A stretch of 64,000 nt of DNA from Novosphingobium profundi (GTDB lineage: Bacteria; Pseudomonadota; Alphaproteobacteria; Sphingomonadales; Sphingomonadaceae): the NCBI RefSeq assembly GCF_018491765.1, contig NZ_JABWCU010000003.1, positions 372,001 to 436,000 on the forward strand, read 5' to 3'. Below the pieces are notes generated by a model that saw nothing but the letters and a program-made list of their open reading frames with translations, made no database searches and was not told where the DNA came from. The position numbers and the translations under genes are program-made. Position 1 is the first letter of the stretch. Each line of letters starts with the position of its first letter. Shown here one piece after another: positions 20,386 to 28,375 of this stretch.

Positions 20386-22827
20386 TCAGAAGCGGACGGT
20401 GCCCTGCAGGCCGATCGTGCGCGGCTGCGCGACCGAACGCCCGTAGTAACGCGAAACCACGCCATCGTTGATCAGCCCCGCACGGGTCAGGTCGCCGCTG
20501 ACGCCGGTGACGGCATACGTGTCGAAGATGTTGGTTGCGTAGAGGCCGACGTCGTAGTGCTCGGTCTTGTAGGTGATGTTGGCCTGGTGCATCCAGTAGT
20601 CGGGCAGCGTTTCGCCCCCGGCGCGCGCGCCCACGCGGGTGAGGATGTTGCCGGTGTAGGCGGCGGTCCAACCAAACGCGAGTTCGTTCTCGCCCATCGG
20701 CAGCGTGTAGGTCGCGCCGATCGCGCCCTTGTTCTTGGCCGATCCGGGCAGGCGGTCGCCCGGTTCGGCGTCGACCATGCCGTCGTGGGTGGAGAGCAGC
20801 TCGGCCACGCCCTCGGTGAGGTGCGCGTCGAGGTAGGAGTAGTTGCCGCGGATCGACAGGCCCTCGATCGGGCGCGCCTCGAACGAGAAGTCGATGCCCT
20901 TCGAGACCGCCTTGCCGCCGTTGGCGGTGATGCCAATGGCGCCGTAATACGTCTGGCCTGCAAGCTGGATGCCGTCCCAGTCGATGTGGAAGGCCGAGAG
21001 GCTGAAGTTCAGCTTGTTGTCGAGAAGCTGGCCGCGCACGCCGATTTCGGCGTTCTTGGTCTTGTCGGGGCCGTATTCCAGTTCGTTGGGCAGGGCGCAG
21101 AGCGTCTGGCCATCCTGCGGTTGGCCGGCGTTGTACTTGTCGATCACGTCCTGGCTGCACGGCGCCACGCGGTTCACGCCGCCGATGCGGTAGCCGGTCG
21201 ACCAGGTGCCGTAGACCATGAACTCGGGCGAGATGTTCCACGAAGCGTTGATCTTGTAGACGAGGCCGTCCTTCGAGGTCGAACCCGAGCGCGAGCTGTA
21301 GTCGTCGTCCCAGAGCGGGAGGTACGATCCACCGAGAACGTCGGCCGTATATTTGTAGTAACGCAGGCCGCCGGTGAGCTGGAGGTCGTCGGTGAAGTGG
21401 ACCGAAGCCTCGCCGTAGAGGCCCTTTTCATCGTTCGAGCTGCGCACGAACGAAGAGTATTCATGCGCGTATTCCGGATCCGAATGGTCGGTGATGAACG
21501 AGGTGTCCCAGTTGTCGGGGTCGTTCGCCCATTCGGGGAAGCCGGGGACGTACTCGTCGTAGTTCGAGCGGTAGTGCTGGCGGTTCCAGAACGCGCCGGC
21601 CACGAAGCTGAGCGGCCCTTCGAAAGTCGAGACGAAGCGCAGCTCGTTGGTGAACTCGTATTCCTTCTGCTGGGACTTGTTGTAGCTCGAGAAGGCGGGG
21701 AACGCCTCGTAGCCATAGTCGAGGTCCAGCAGCAGGTCGGTGTTGTCGGCCTGGTACTTGGTCTTGCGCTGGGTATAGGCCGAGACGAACACGACGTTGA
21801 GCGCGTCCGCCACGTTGCCCTCGACTTCAAGGCTGAGCAGGTCGCCCACGCGCTTGGCCGGCTCGAGGTAACGCCAGGGGCTCTCGTACTTGCCTTCGCC
21901 CACGTAGCCGCCGCCGTTGGCCGACTGGCCTTCAGTCTTGGTTTCCTGGTGCGCGTAAGTGACGTAGGCCTTCAGGTTGTCGGCGTAGAAGGCAAGCTGG
22001 TTGCGCGTGGTGAAGGTGCGCTCGAAATTGGCGTCCTTGCGCGACTTGAAGTTCGCGGCCTTGTCGGCGTCCGTACCGAGCGGGTTGCTGGCGTCCCCGG
22101 GCTGGGGAAGCGAGACGCCCGGCTCCTGGAGCAGGTAGTTGTAGTCCATGTAGCCGGGGGTGAAGTAGTACCCGGTGACCGAGCGGAACGCGATGTGGTC
22201 CTGGACGATCGGGATGTTGACGACGCCGTAGCCGTTGTACCCGGTGTCCTTCGAGTGGGCCATGTCGAAGACCTGGCCGTGGCCTTCGAACGAGTACTTC
22301 GAGGCGTCGGGACGATTCGGCATGTTGCGCATCGCGCCCGCCAGCGTACCCAGACCATAGAGCGTGCCCTGGGGGCCGAGCAGCGTTTCGACGCGGTTGA
22401 TGTCGATCAGCTTGAAGTCGTAGTACATCGGCACTTCGCCGAGGTACATGCCGACCGCCGAGTTGGAGTTGTTGCCGGCACTCGCATCGGTGTCGCTGGC
22501 CGAAAGGCCGCGCATGATGATCGTGCCCGCGCCGCGCGGGCCGGTGTCGAGGATCGTCACGCCCGGGGTGAAGGCCCCCAGGTTGCGCATGTCGTCGATG
22601 TGCTGTTCCTGCAGATCGGCGCCGCCGATGGCGCTGATGTTGATCGGCGTTTCCATGATCGTGGTGTCGCGGCGCGTGGCCGAGACGATGATCTCGCCGC
22701 TGCCCGAGGCGCCGGCCGGATCAGCGGCGTCGGCCGCTTCGTCAGCCAGAACCGGCGTGGCCAGTGCGATGCTCGAAAACATGGTGGCGGACAGAAGTCC
22801 CGCCCTGATATTCATCCGGTATGCCAT
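20386..22827 (-). CDS. TonB-dependent outer-membrane receptor
   Basis: An 813-residue protein. It has a signal peptide (first ~28 residues ending VLADEA), a TonB-box-like EIIVSATRR, a plug domain (ETPINISAIGGADLQEQ onward, RGLSASD) and a C-terminal beta-barrel ending in aromatic-F (GTVRF). It would import a large or scarce substrate across the outer membrane using TonB energy. The substrate is not readable; its position between two di-iron hydroxylases and next to the guanidine-type cluster is the only hint. GGGGG stands 6-10 bases before the ATG. The upstream hairpin may be regulatory. Confidence 0.92.
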   Translation of the reverse strand: MAYRMNIRAGLLSATMFSSIALATPVLADEAADAADPAGASGSGEIIVSATRRDTTIMETPINISAIGGADLQEQHIDDMRNLGAFTPGVTILDTGPRGAGTIIMRGLSASDTDASAGNNSNSAVGMYLGEVPMYYDFKLIDINRVETLLGPQGTLYGLGTLAGAMRNMPNRPDASKYSFEGHGQVFDMAHSKDTGYNGYGVVNIPIVQDHIAFRSVTGYYFTPGYMDYNYLLQEPGVSLPQPGDASNPLGTDADKAANFKSRKDANFERTFTTRNQLAFYADNLKAYVTYAHQETKTEGQSANGGGYVGEGKYESPWRYLEPAKRVGDLLSLEVEGNVADALNVVFVSAYTQRKTKYQADNTDLLLDLDYGYEAFPAFSSYNKSQQKEYEFTNELRFVSTFEGPLSFVAGAFWNRQHYRSNYDEYVPGFPEWANDPDNWDTSFITDHSDPEYAHEYSSFVRSSNDEKGLYGEASVHFTDDLQLTGGLRYYKYTADVLGGSYLPLWDDDYSSRSGSTSKDGLVYKINASWNISPEFMVYGTWSTGYRIGGVNRVAPCSQDVIDKYNAGQPQDGQTLCALPNELEYGPDKTKNAEIGVRGQLLDNKLNFSLSAFHIDWDGIQLAGQTYYGAIGITANGGKAVSKGIDFSFEARPIEGLSIRGNYSYLDAHLTEGVAELLSTHDGMVDAEPGDRLPGSAKNKGAIGATYTLPMGENELAFGWTAAYTGNILTRVGARAGGETLPDYWMHQANITYKTEHYDVGLYATNIFDTYAVTGVSGDLTRAGLINDGVVSRYYGRSVAQPRTIGLQGTVRF

Positions 22828-22864
22828 ACGCTACCCCCTTTATTTGGATGAAGTCTGCCCCTGG

Positions 22865-22884
22865 CCTTGCGACACCTCGCAAGG
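22865..22884. promoter_or_regulatory. Perfect 8-bp inverted repeat before the TonB receptor
   Basis: CCTTGCGA, a 4-base loop CACC, then TCGCAAGG, located 38-57 bases before the receptor start codon. It could be an operator palindrome or an mRNA hairpin in the leader. It does not match the TANTAC-N14-GTANTA motif. Confidence 0.4.
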
Positions 22885-23031
22885 ACCTGAGCCAATTTCT
22901 GCATTGAAAAACCTGTACGTGCGTCCTCTGCCCGCCGTGTCGGGGCTATCGTCGGTGCACGTGCGTCGTGTGTGTCATGAATTGCCCGAAGCCTGCGTCC
23001 CTGGTTTGCGGCTTCGGGGGCATTGCGCTGT

Positions 23032-23988
23032 TCAGCGGGCCGGGGTCCCCCGGTCGGTTTGGTTGGCGTGAAGACGGTCGATCAGCGGCTGGACCGGAAA
23101 CAGGAACTGCTCCTTGATCGACAGTCGCTTGCGTTCATCCTGCCCGACCACGCTGGCCTCGCCTTCGCGGAACGTCCCGAAGATGCGGTCGAGCACGATC
23201 AGCGAGTTCGCGTAGTTGCAGCGCGTGGACTTGTAGTCGGTCGAATGGTGCAGGCTGTGGTGGCGGATCGTGGTGAAGAAGAAGGAATAGAAAAGCGGCG
23301 GATTCGAGCGCACGTTGGCGTGCGCGAAGCCCGAGATGACGCCCAGCGCGTTGATCGCGCAGAAGACGGCCGGCGTCGAGAGATCGAACAGCGACACGAC
23401 ACTCAGGCTGATCAGGAACAGCTCGACCGGATTGCCGACGTAGCCCTTGGCGGCGTTGAGCTGGGTGATGTGGTGGTGCGGCGCGTGGGTCAGCCAGAAC
23501 GGGTGCACGTTGTGCATCAGTCGGTGCATCCAGTACTGCCCGAACTCGATCAGGAAGATGACGAGGGCGACTTGCGCCAGAAACGGGAGATGGAGCGCCC
23601 AGGGCGTGGAAAGGCCCATGCTCGCCTTGAGTGCCAGCAGCGGCTCTTCGGCCAGCGTGTTCGTGACCCAGGAAATGGCGGTATAGCTCAGCACCACGTA
23701 GAACAGGTCGGTCGCGAATTCGCGGGCGTTCATGCGCCAGTCGCGGTGGCGCTCGAAGCGCAGCTCGAGCAGCTGGATGAATGCGGTGGTCGCCGCGCCG
23801 GCGATGACGAGACTCCAGGGAGCCTGCGTCCAGCTTTCGGGGGCGAGCATCCAGAACAGGACGACGGCGGCGAGCGTGGCGACGGGCAGGAGATCGACGA
23901 GGGCCGCCGCAGGACTGCGCGTATCCCCTGCGAGCGGAGCGGGCTCCGAACGGGAGAGATCAGTGTCGCAGGCCGGCAAGTGATCCAT
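23032..23988 (-). CDS. Fatty-acid hydroxylase / sterol desaturase superfamily membrane enzyme (copy 2)
   Basis: A 318-residue paralogue of the enzyme at 16765, with HRLMH (155-159), HAPHHH (168-173) and a later HHSLHHS box. All expected di-iron histidines are present. Several hydrophobic segments place it in the inner membrane. The ATG at 23988 has AAGGAG seven bases upstream, so the longer ORF start at 24102 is rejected. Upstream lies the operator-like site at 24084-24111. Downstream, after 204 bases, is the same-strand TonB receptor. The substrate is unknown. Confidence 0.88.
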   Translation of the reverse strand: MDHLPACDTDLSRSEPAPLAGDTRSPAAALVDLLPVATLAAVVLFWMLAPESWTQAPWSLVIAGAATTAFIQLLELRFERHRDWRMNAREFATDLFYVVLSYTAISWVTNTLAEEPLLALKASMGLSTPWALHLPFLAQVALVIFLIEFGQYWMHRLMHNVHPFWLTHAPHHHITQLNAAKGYVGNPVELFLISLSVVSLFDLSTPAVFCAINALGVISGFAHANVRSNPPLFYSFFFTTIRHHSLHHSTDYKSTRCNYANSLIVLDRIFGTFREGEASVVGQDERKRLSIKEQFLFPVQPLIDRLHANQTDRGTPAR

Positions 23989-24489
23989 AGAAAATCTCCT
24001 TATCGGGCCGAAAACGACCCAATGTTCCAGAAATTCTCTCCCGTGGCTTACCGCTCTGCCTGGCGATGAGACACACGGTATTGATATTACAGAATGCGTC
24101 AAGTGTATTAATTTGCCTTGCTCATGGTCACATCGATCCGGCTGAAAAAGAGAGAAAAGCTCGATTTTCCGGCATCTCGCGCAGTTTGCTATGGCGCTGG
24201 GACATTATTGCGCGCGGGACTCGCAAGTGGGGCGGGAACTTGCGGTGTGGCTGAAATGGTACTGATTCGTGGGGCCTGTGGCCAACCTGTTCGCGTGCGT
24301 TCCCGGGGCCGAGCACCTATCGCACGGCAAGGACCGGATGGGGCTATCCTCGGAGGCATCTCGCGGTAAGATGGGTTAGCCCGGCCGCGAAGCCCGGGCG
24401 GTCCTTCGTCCGGCCGTGATCCGGCTGTGCGGCGGTGCTGCACCTACAAAAGTGTTGTATCGGGGCGTTTTGCGAATAGTGGAGGGCTC
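23989..24489. other. 501-bp divergent promoter region
   Basis: This region separates the second hydroxylase (minus strand) from the first NikR-like regulator (plus strand). It contains operator-like site B at 24084-24111 and an AT-rich patch around 24070-24120. I see no supported protein-coding gene in it. Confidence 0.6.
24084..24111 (-). promoter_or_regulatory. Operator-like site B: TTAATAC-N14-GTAATAT (minus strand)
   Basis: Read on the plus strand it is ATATTAC-N14-GTATTAA, with exactly 14 bases between halves, as in sites A, C and D. It lies 96 bases upstream of the second hydroxylase start codon and 379 bases upstream of the first regulator, so it could control either divergent unit. 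Confidence 0.55.
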
Positions 24490-25011
24490 ATGAGCACCGA
24501 ACCTGCCAGTCTCGCCCGGCTCAGCATGAGCCTTCCCGCCGAACTGTTCCGCCGATTGGACGTGATGGTCGAGGAGCGTGGACTGCCTTCGCGCTCACAG
24601 CTGATCGCCGAACTGATCCGTCACGCGCTCGCCGAACACGAGGCGCTGACGCGGCCTGAAGAGATGCTCGCGGGCACGATCACGCTGGTCTATCGTGGCG
24701 ATCGCGGGCGGGTGCGCCAGCAACTGGCGGAAAGCCAGGCCGAGTACCTCAAGGAGGTGATCTCCTCGCAGCACGTCTTCCTCGAGGACGACCAGTCGCT
24801 CGAGGTTCTGCTGGTCCAGGGGCCCGCGATTCGCCTCAAGGGATTGTGCGATGCGCTGCGCGCGATTCGCGGGGTCACCCAGTTGCGCCTCGTCACCACG
24901 ACGGCGCTGCTGCCCCCCTTGCACGAGCAGGAGGGGCTCGGCCGCGATGCCCTCGCAGCCGTCGGGTCGCCGCTCGGCAAGGAACGGGCGGGCAAGGATC
25001 CGGTCGCCTGA
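24490..25011 (+). CDS. NikR-like ribbon-helix-helix regulator (copy 1)
   Basis: A 173-residue protein with an N-terminal ribbon-helix-helix (ARLSMSLPAELFRRLD, residues 9-24, then SRSQLIAELIRHAL) and a C-terminal NikR/ACT-type domain. In E. coli NikR the nickel ligands are His76, His87, His89 and Cys95. Aligning HVFLEDDQSLE with NikR HVHINHDDCLE keeps only the first histidine (H95), with F97 and S103 in place of the second histidine and the cysteine. So nickel sensing in the classical way is unlikely. The DNA-contact positions R10, S12 and S14 match R-T-T of NikR. The C-terminal ~25 residues extend beyond the second copy. Confidence 0.85.
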   Translation: MSTEPASLARLSMSLPAELFRRLDVMVEERGLPSRSQLIAELIRHALAEHEALTRPEEMLAGTITLVYRGDRGRVRQQLAESQAEYLKEVISSQHVFLEDDQSLEVLLVQGPAIRLKGLCDALRAIRGVTQLRLVTTTALLPPLHEQEGLGRDALAAVGSPLGKERAGKDPVA

Positions 25012-25059
25012 GTCAGTTGCGCGCCGGGCAGGGCCGGCACGTCTGCGGCTTCCGGTTAC

Positions 25060-25087
25060 GTATTACAAAAATTTTGAAGAGTAATAT
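25060..25087 (+). promoter_or_regulatory. Operator-like site C: GTATTAC-N14-GTAATAT
   Basis: A near-palindrome with exactly 14 bases between the 7-bp halves and a very AT-rich centre. It lies 61 bases before the ABC substrate-binding protein gene, in the gap after the first regulator. E. coli NikR also binds a spaced palindrome, though of different sequence and spacing. Confidence 0.7.
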
Positions 25088-25147
25088 TTTTCGGATGGAC
25101 AAGCCCTGCGATTGTCGCAATGCTGCGATGCGAAAGGGGACTCAGTC

Positions 25148-26230
25148 ATGTTCGTATCCGTCCGGAACGTCGCGAAGGTAGCATTGATGGCAGGGACGCT
25201 GCTTGCCGTTTCCTGCTCCGGACCTTCGAACGAGGCGCCCAAGCCCAAGAGCGAATTCAACATCGGCTGGTCGATCTACGCCGGCTGGATGCCCTGGCCC
25301 TATGCGCAGCAGGCCGGCATCGTCAAGAAATGGGCCGACAAGTACGGCATCAAGATCAACATCGTGCAGGTCAACGACTACGTCGAATCGGTGAACCAGT
25401 ACACCGCCGGCAAGCTCGACGGGGTGACGGTCGCCAACATGGACGCGCTGACCATTCCCGCCGCGGGCGGCAAGGACACTAGCGCGATCATCGTGGGAGA
25501 CTATTCGAACGGCAACGACGGCGTGATGCTCAAGGGATCGGACGATCTCAAGGCGATCAAGGGCCAGTCGGTCAACCTCGTCGAACTGTCGGTCTCGCAT
25601 TACCTGCTGGCGCGCGCGCTTAATTCGGTGGGCATGAAGCTGACCGACGTGAAGACGGTCAACACTGCCGATGCGGACATTGTCGGCGCTTTCGCCAGCC
25701 CCGACGTCAAGGCGGCGGTCGCCTGGAATCCGCAGCTCTCGGTAATGAAGGGGCAGGCGGGCGCGCACGAAGTATTCAGCTCTGCCGACATTCCGGGTGA
25801 GATCCTCGACCTGCTCTGCGTCGACACCGCCACGCTCAAGGCCAATCCCAAGCTGGGCAAGGCGCTCGCGGGGATCTGGTACGAGACCGTCGCGCTGATG
25901 CAGCGCAAGGACGCCGAAGGGCAGAAGGCGCGCGCCGCGATGGCCAAGCTTGCAGGTGCGACGCCCGAGAACTTCGACAGCCAGCTCTCGACCACCTACC
26001 TCTATTCCGATCCCAAGGCGGCGGTCGCCGCTGCGGACTCGCCCAAGCTCGTCACCACCATGACGCTGGTGCGCGACTTCAGCTTCTCCAAGGGTCTGTT
26101 CAACGGGGCGACTTCGGCCGACGCGGTGGGCATGGCCTTCCCGGGCGGCAAGACGCTCGGCGATGCCCAGAACGTGACGCTGCGCTTCGACGACAGCTTC
26201 ATGAAGATGGCGGCCGACGGAAAGCTCTGA
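25148..26230 (+). CDS. ABC transporter substrate-binding lipoprotein (urea/guanidine-cluster type)
   Basis: A 360-residue NMT1/SsuA-like binding protein with a lipoprotein signal peptide ending LLAVSC-S, so it should be anchored outside the inner membrane. The mature part starts FNIGWSIYAGWMPWPYAQQ, with many aromatics at the probable ligand pocket, and contains WNPQLSVMKGQ. Homologues sit with urea-carboxylase genes and were named urea transporters; a guanidine ligand is equally possible. ATG 25148 has AAAGGGG upstream. A hairpin at 26231-26260 separates it from the permease. Confidence 0.88.
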   Translation: MFVSVRNVAKVALMAGTLLAVSCSGPSNEAPKPKSEFNIGWSIYAGWMPWPYAQQAGIVKKWADKYGIKINIVQVNDYVESVNQYTAGKLDGVTVANMDALTIPAAGGKDTSAIIVGDYSNGNDGVMLKGSDDLKAIKGQSVNLVELSVSHYLLARALNSVGMKLTDVKTVNTADADIVGAFASPDVKAAVAWNPQLSVMKGQAGAHEVFSSADIPGEILDLLCVDTATLKANPKLGKALAGIWYETVALMQRKDAEGQKARAAMAKLAGATPENFDSQLSTTYLYSDPKAAVAAADSPKLVTTMTLVRDFSFSKGLFNGATSADAVGMAFPGGKTLGDAQNVTLRFDDSFMKMAADGKL

Positions 26231-26260
26231 TCGTAGGAGCGCGACCGGCGCTTCCTGCGA
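26231..26260 (+). promoter_or_regulatory. Stem-loop between binding-protein and permease genes
   Basis: A roughly 12-bp stem starting TCGTAGGAGCGC, with a five-base loop and one bulged T on the return arm. It lies immediately after the binding-protein stop and before the permease. No T run follows. Such hairpins often stabilise the upstream mRNA so that binding protein is made in excess over the permease; that role is an inference here. Confidence 0.45.
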
Positions 26261-26288
26261 CCCGTTTCCTCTAGCTGATGGACTGCAC

Positions 26289-27104
26289 ATGCGCTGGGTA
26301 AATCGTCACGTTCGGCGAGGGGAGGGCGTGCTCCTCGGGGCACTTCCGATCCTGCTGGCCGTCCTCGCCTATCTTGTCGCCGCGGCGCAGCGCCATGCGC
26401 AGAACCCGGCGGACAAGATCCTGCCGCTGCCGGGCAAGATGGCGGACTCGATGGCCGCGCTGCTGTTCGACGCCGACCCGCTCTCCGGGCAACTGGTGTT
26501 CTGGGCGGATACGCTGGCGAGCCTCGAGCGCCTGGGTCTTGGCATCGGTATCGCGACGTTGATGGCACTTGTGGTCGGCCTCGCGCTCGGCGCCTTGCCG
26601 CCGGTGCGCGCGACCTTCGGGCCGCTTGTCACGGGCATCGCCGTCATTCCCCCGATCGCATTGCTGCCGATCCTGTTCATCGCGCTGGGGCTGGGCGAGA
26701 CCGCCAAGGTCGCGTTGATCGTCATCGGCATTGCGCCGGTCATGATCCGCGACATCACCGCGCATGTCTCCAGCCTCCCGCGCGAGCAGATCATCAAGGC
26801 GCAGACGCTGGGGGCGAGCAGCTGGCAGGTGATCATCCGCGTCGCCTTGCCGCAGGCCATGCCACGCTTGTTCCACGCGGTGCGCCTGGCGCTGGGCCCG
26901 GCCTGGGTCTTCCTGATCTCGGCCGAGGCGATCGCGTCGGACGTCGGCCTTGGCTACCGCATCTTCCTGGTGCGCCGCTATCTCTCGATGGACGTGATCC
27001 TGCCCTATGTCGCCTGGATCGCGCTCCTTGCCATCGTCATGGATCTCGCGCTCACCTTCGTGAATCGCCGGATGTTCCCATGGGCCCATGGAGAAAGCCA
27101 TTGA
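26289..27104 (+). CDS. ABC transporter permease (urea/guanidine-cluster type)
   Basis: A 271-residue permease with about six transmembrane segments. It has the EAA-type cytoplasmic loop SSWQVIIRVALPQAMPRLFHAVRLALGPAW, which contacts the ATPase. It belongs to the binding-protein-dependent (SsuC/TauC-like) family. The first TM begins near residue 17 (VLLGALPILLAVLAYLVAAAQ). It is the membrane part of the transporter with the genes on both sides. Its stop overlaps the TTG I choose for the ATPase. Confidence 0.9.
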   Translation: MRWVNRHVRRGEGVLLGALPILLAVLAYLVAAAQRHAQNPADKILPLPGKMADSMAALLFDADPLSGQLVFWADTLASLERLGLGIGIATLMALVVGLALGALPPVRATFGPLVTGIAVIPPIALLPILFIALGLGETAKVALIVIGIAPVMIRDITAHVSSLPREQIIKAQTLGASSWQVIIRVALPQAMPRLFHAVRLALGPAWVFLISAEAIASDVGLGYRIFLVRRYLSMDVILPYVAWIALLAIVMDLALTFVNRRMFPWAHGESH

Positions 27105-27868
27105 GCACGCTTCTCAGCCTTCGCAACGTCTGGGTCGAATACGGCGACCGGATCGTCATCGAGAAACTCAGCCTCGACATTGCCGCGCAGTCGTTCGTGT
27201 CGGTGGTCGGGCCCTCGGGGGCGGGCAAGAGCAGTTTCCTGCGCCTGATCCTGGGCCAGGAGGCGCCGAGCCAGGGCAGGATTCTGCTCGACGGGGAGCC
27301 GCTCACGCCTGAATGCGGGCCCGATCGCGGCGTCGTGTTCCAGCGCTACTCGGTGTTCCCGCATCTCTCGGTGCTGCGCAACACGATGTTCGGGCTCGAA
27401 TGCCCCAAGGCGCCGTTTTCGGCACGCCTGTTCGGCTCGGCCCGCAAGGCCGCGCGCGAGGAGGCGGTGGCCATGCTCGAGGCGGTTGGCCTGGGGCACA
27501 GCCTCGATCTCTACCCCGCGCAGATGTCGGGCGGCATGCAGCAGCGCCTCGCGATCGCGCAGGCCCTGGTGATGCGCCCGCGCATCCTCCTGCTCGACGA
27601 GCCCTTCGGCGCGCTCGATCCGGGGATCCGCGCCGATATGCACGCGCTGATCACCAAGCTCTGGCGCGACTACCAGCTCACCATCGTGATGGTGACGCAC
27701 GACATTCGCGAGGCCTTCTCGCTCGGCACCCGCGTCCTCACGCTCGACAAGCGTCGGCACGATCCCCACGCGCCGCACCGTTTCGGCGCGACCGTGGTCT
27801 ACGACCTTCCGCTCGACAAGAAAGAACAACTGGCCCTTGCTGAACAGCGCAGTATTACTGTTGACTAG
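27101..27868 (+). CDS. ABC transporter ATP-binding protein (urea/guanidine-cluster type)
   Basis: A protein of 255 residues with Walker A GPSGAGKSSFLR, signature MSGGMQQRLAIAQ and Walker B ILLLDEPFGALD, followed by an H-loop VTHDIREAF. It energises the permease. The start is either TTG 27101 (overlapping the permease stop, with GGAG upstream) or ATG 27080; I favour the TTG because the family starts near STLLSLRNVWVEYG. Operator-like site D overlaps its last codons. Confidence 0.9.
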   Translation: MSTLLSLRNVWVEYGDRIVIEKLSLDIAAQSFVSVVGPSGAGKSSFLRLILGQEAPSQGRILLDGEPLTPECGPDRGVVFQRYSVFPHLSVLRNTMFGLECPKAPFSARLFGSARKAAREEAVAMLEAVGLGHSLDLYPAQMSGGMQQRLAIAQALVMRPRILLLDEPFGALDPGIRADMHALITKLWRDYQLTIVMVTHDIREAFSLGTRVLTLDKRRHDPHAPHRFGATVVYDLPLDKKEQLALAEQRSITVD

Positions 27869-27879
27869 TTTGGTAATAA
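27852..27879 (+). promoter_or_regulatory. Operator-like site D: GTATTAC-N14-GTAATAA
   Basis: The same 7-14-7 structure as site C, overlapping the ABC ATPase stop codon and ending 16 bases before the start of the second NikR-like regulator. It probably allows separate or autoregulated expression of the regulator and the catabolic genes behind it. Confidence 0.65.
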
Positions 27880-27895
27880 CTGACAGGAGTCAGGC

Positions 27896-28375
27896 ATGAG
27901 CTCCGAATCCGCGCCTCTGGCCAGGCTCAGCATGAGCCTTCCCGCCGAACTCTTCCGACAGCTCGACACCATGGTCGCCGAGCGCGCGCTTCCCTCGCGT
28001 TCGCAGCTGATTTCCGAGCTGATCCGCCACGCGCTGGCCGAACACGAGTCGCTCACTCGCCCCGACGAGATGCTCGCGGGCACGATCACGATCGTCTACC
28101 GGGCCGAGCGCGGACGGGTGCGCCACCAGCTCTCGCACACCCAGGCGAGCTACCTGAAGGAAGTGATTTCCTCGCAGCACGTCTTTCTCGAACACGACCA
28201 GTCGCTCGAGGTCCTGCTGGTGCAGGGCCCGGCGGTGCGCCTCAAGGAACTGTGCGACGCCATCCGGCGCATCCGCGGGATCCAGCAGCTCGAACTGGTC
28301 ACCACCACATCTCTCCTTCCGCCCCTGCACAAGCAGGACATCGGATTCTACGCAAAGATCGGAGACAACGCATGA
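27896..28375 (+). CDS. NikR-like ribbon-helix-helix regulator (copy 2)
   Basis: A 159-residue paralogue of the regulator at 24490, with the same R10-S12-S14 DNA-reading strand, an AELFRQLDTMVAER helix and SRSQLISELIRHAL. The C-terminal domain is also nickel-ligand-poor: H95 is kept, F97 and S103 replace the NikR histidine and cysteine. The start has ACAGGAG seven bases upstream, beside operator site D. Its stop overlaps the next gene as ATGA. I infer it controls the carboxylase operon, with a small nitrogen compound or a non-nickel signal as effector. Confidence 0.87.
   Translation: MSSESAPLARLSMSLPAELFRQLDTMVAERALPSRSQLISELIRHALAEHESLTRPDEMLAGTITIVYRAERGRVRHQLSHTQASYLKEVISSQHVFLEHDQSLEVLLVQGPAVRLKELCDAIRRIRGIQQLELVTTTSLLPPLHKQDIGFYAKIGDNA

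Noticed and set aside
20557..22851. Long open frame (764 codons) opposite the TonB receptor
   Set aside because: It mirrors the real gene on the other strand, has a biased composition (long V/G/R/E-rich runs) and no recognisable domain or ribosome-binding site.
24102..24102. Earlier start for hydroxylase 2
   Set aside because: AAGGAG stands seven bases before the ATG at 23988, and the upstream extension would cross operator site B.
25012..25147. Possible guanidine (ykkC-type) riboswitch before the ABC operon
   Set aside because: I looked for the conserved guanidine-I and paired ACGR-hairpin patterns and found none; a protein operator (site C) explains the region better. A covariance-model search would settle it.
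24427..28375. Classical nickel regulation by NikR for urease
   Set aside because: No urease or nickel transporter is in the window and three of the four nickel ligands appear to be missing.
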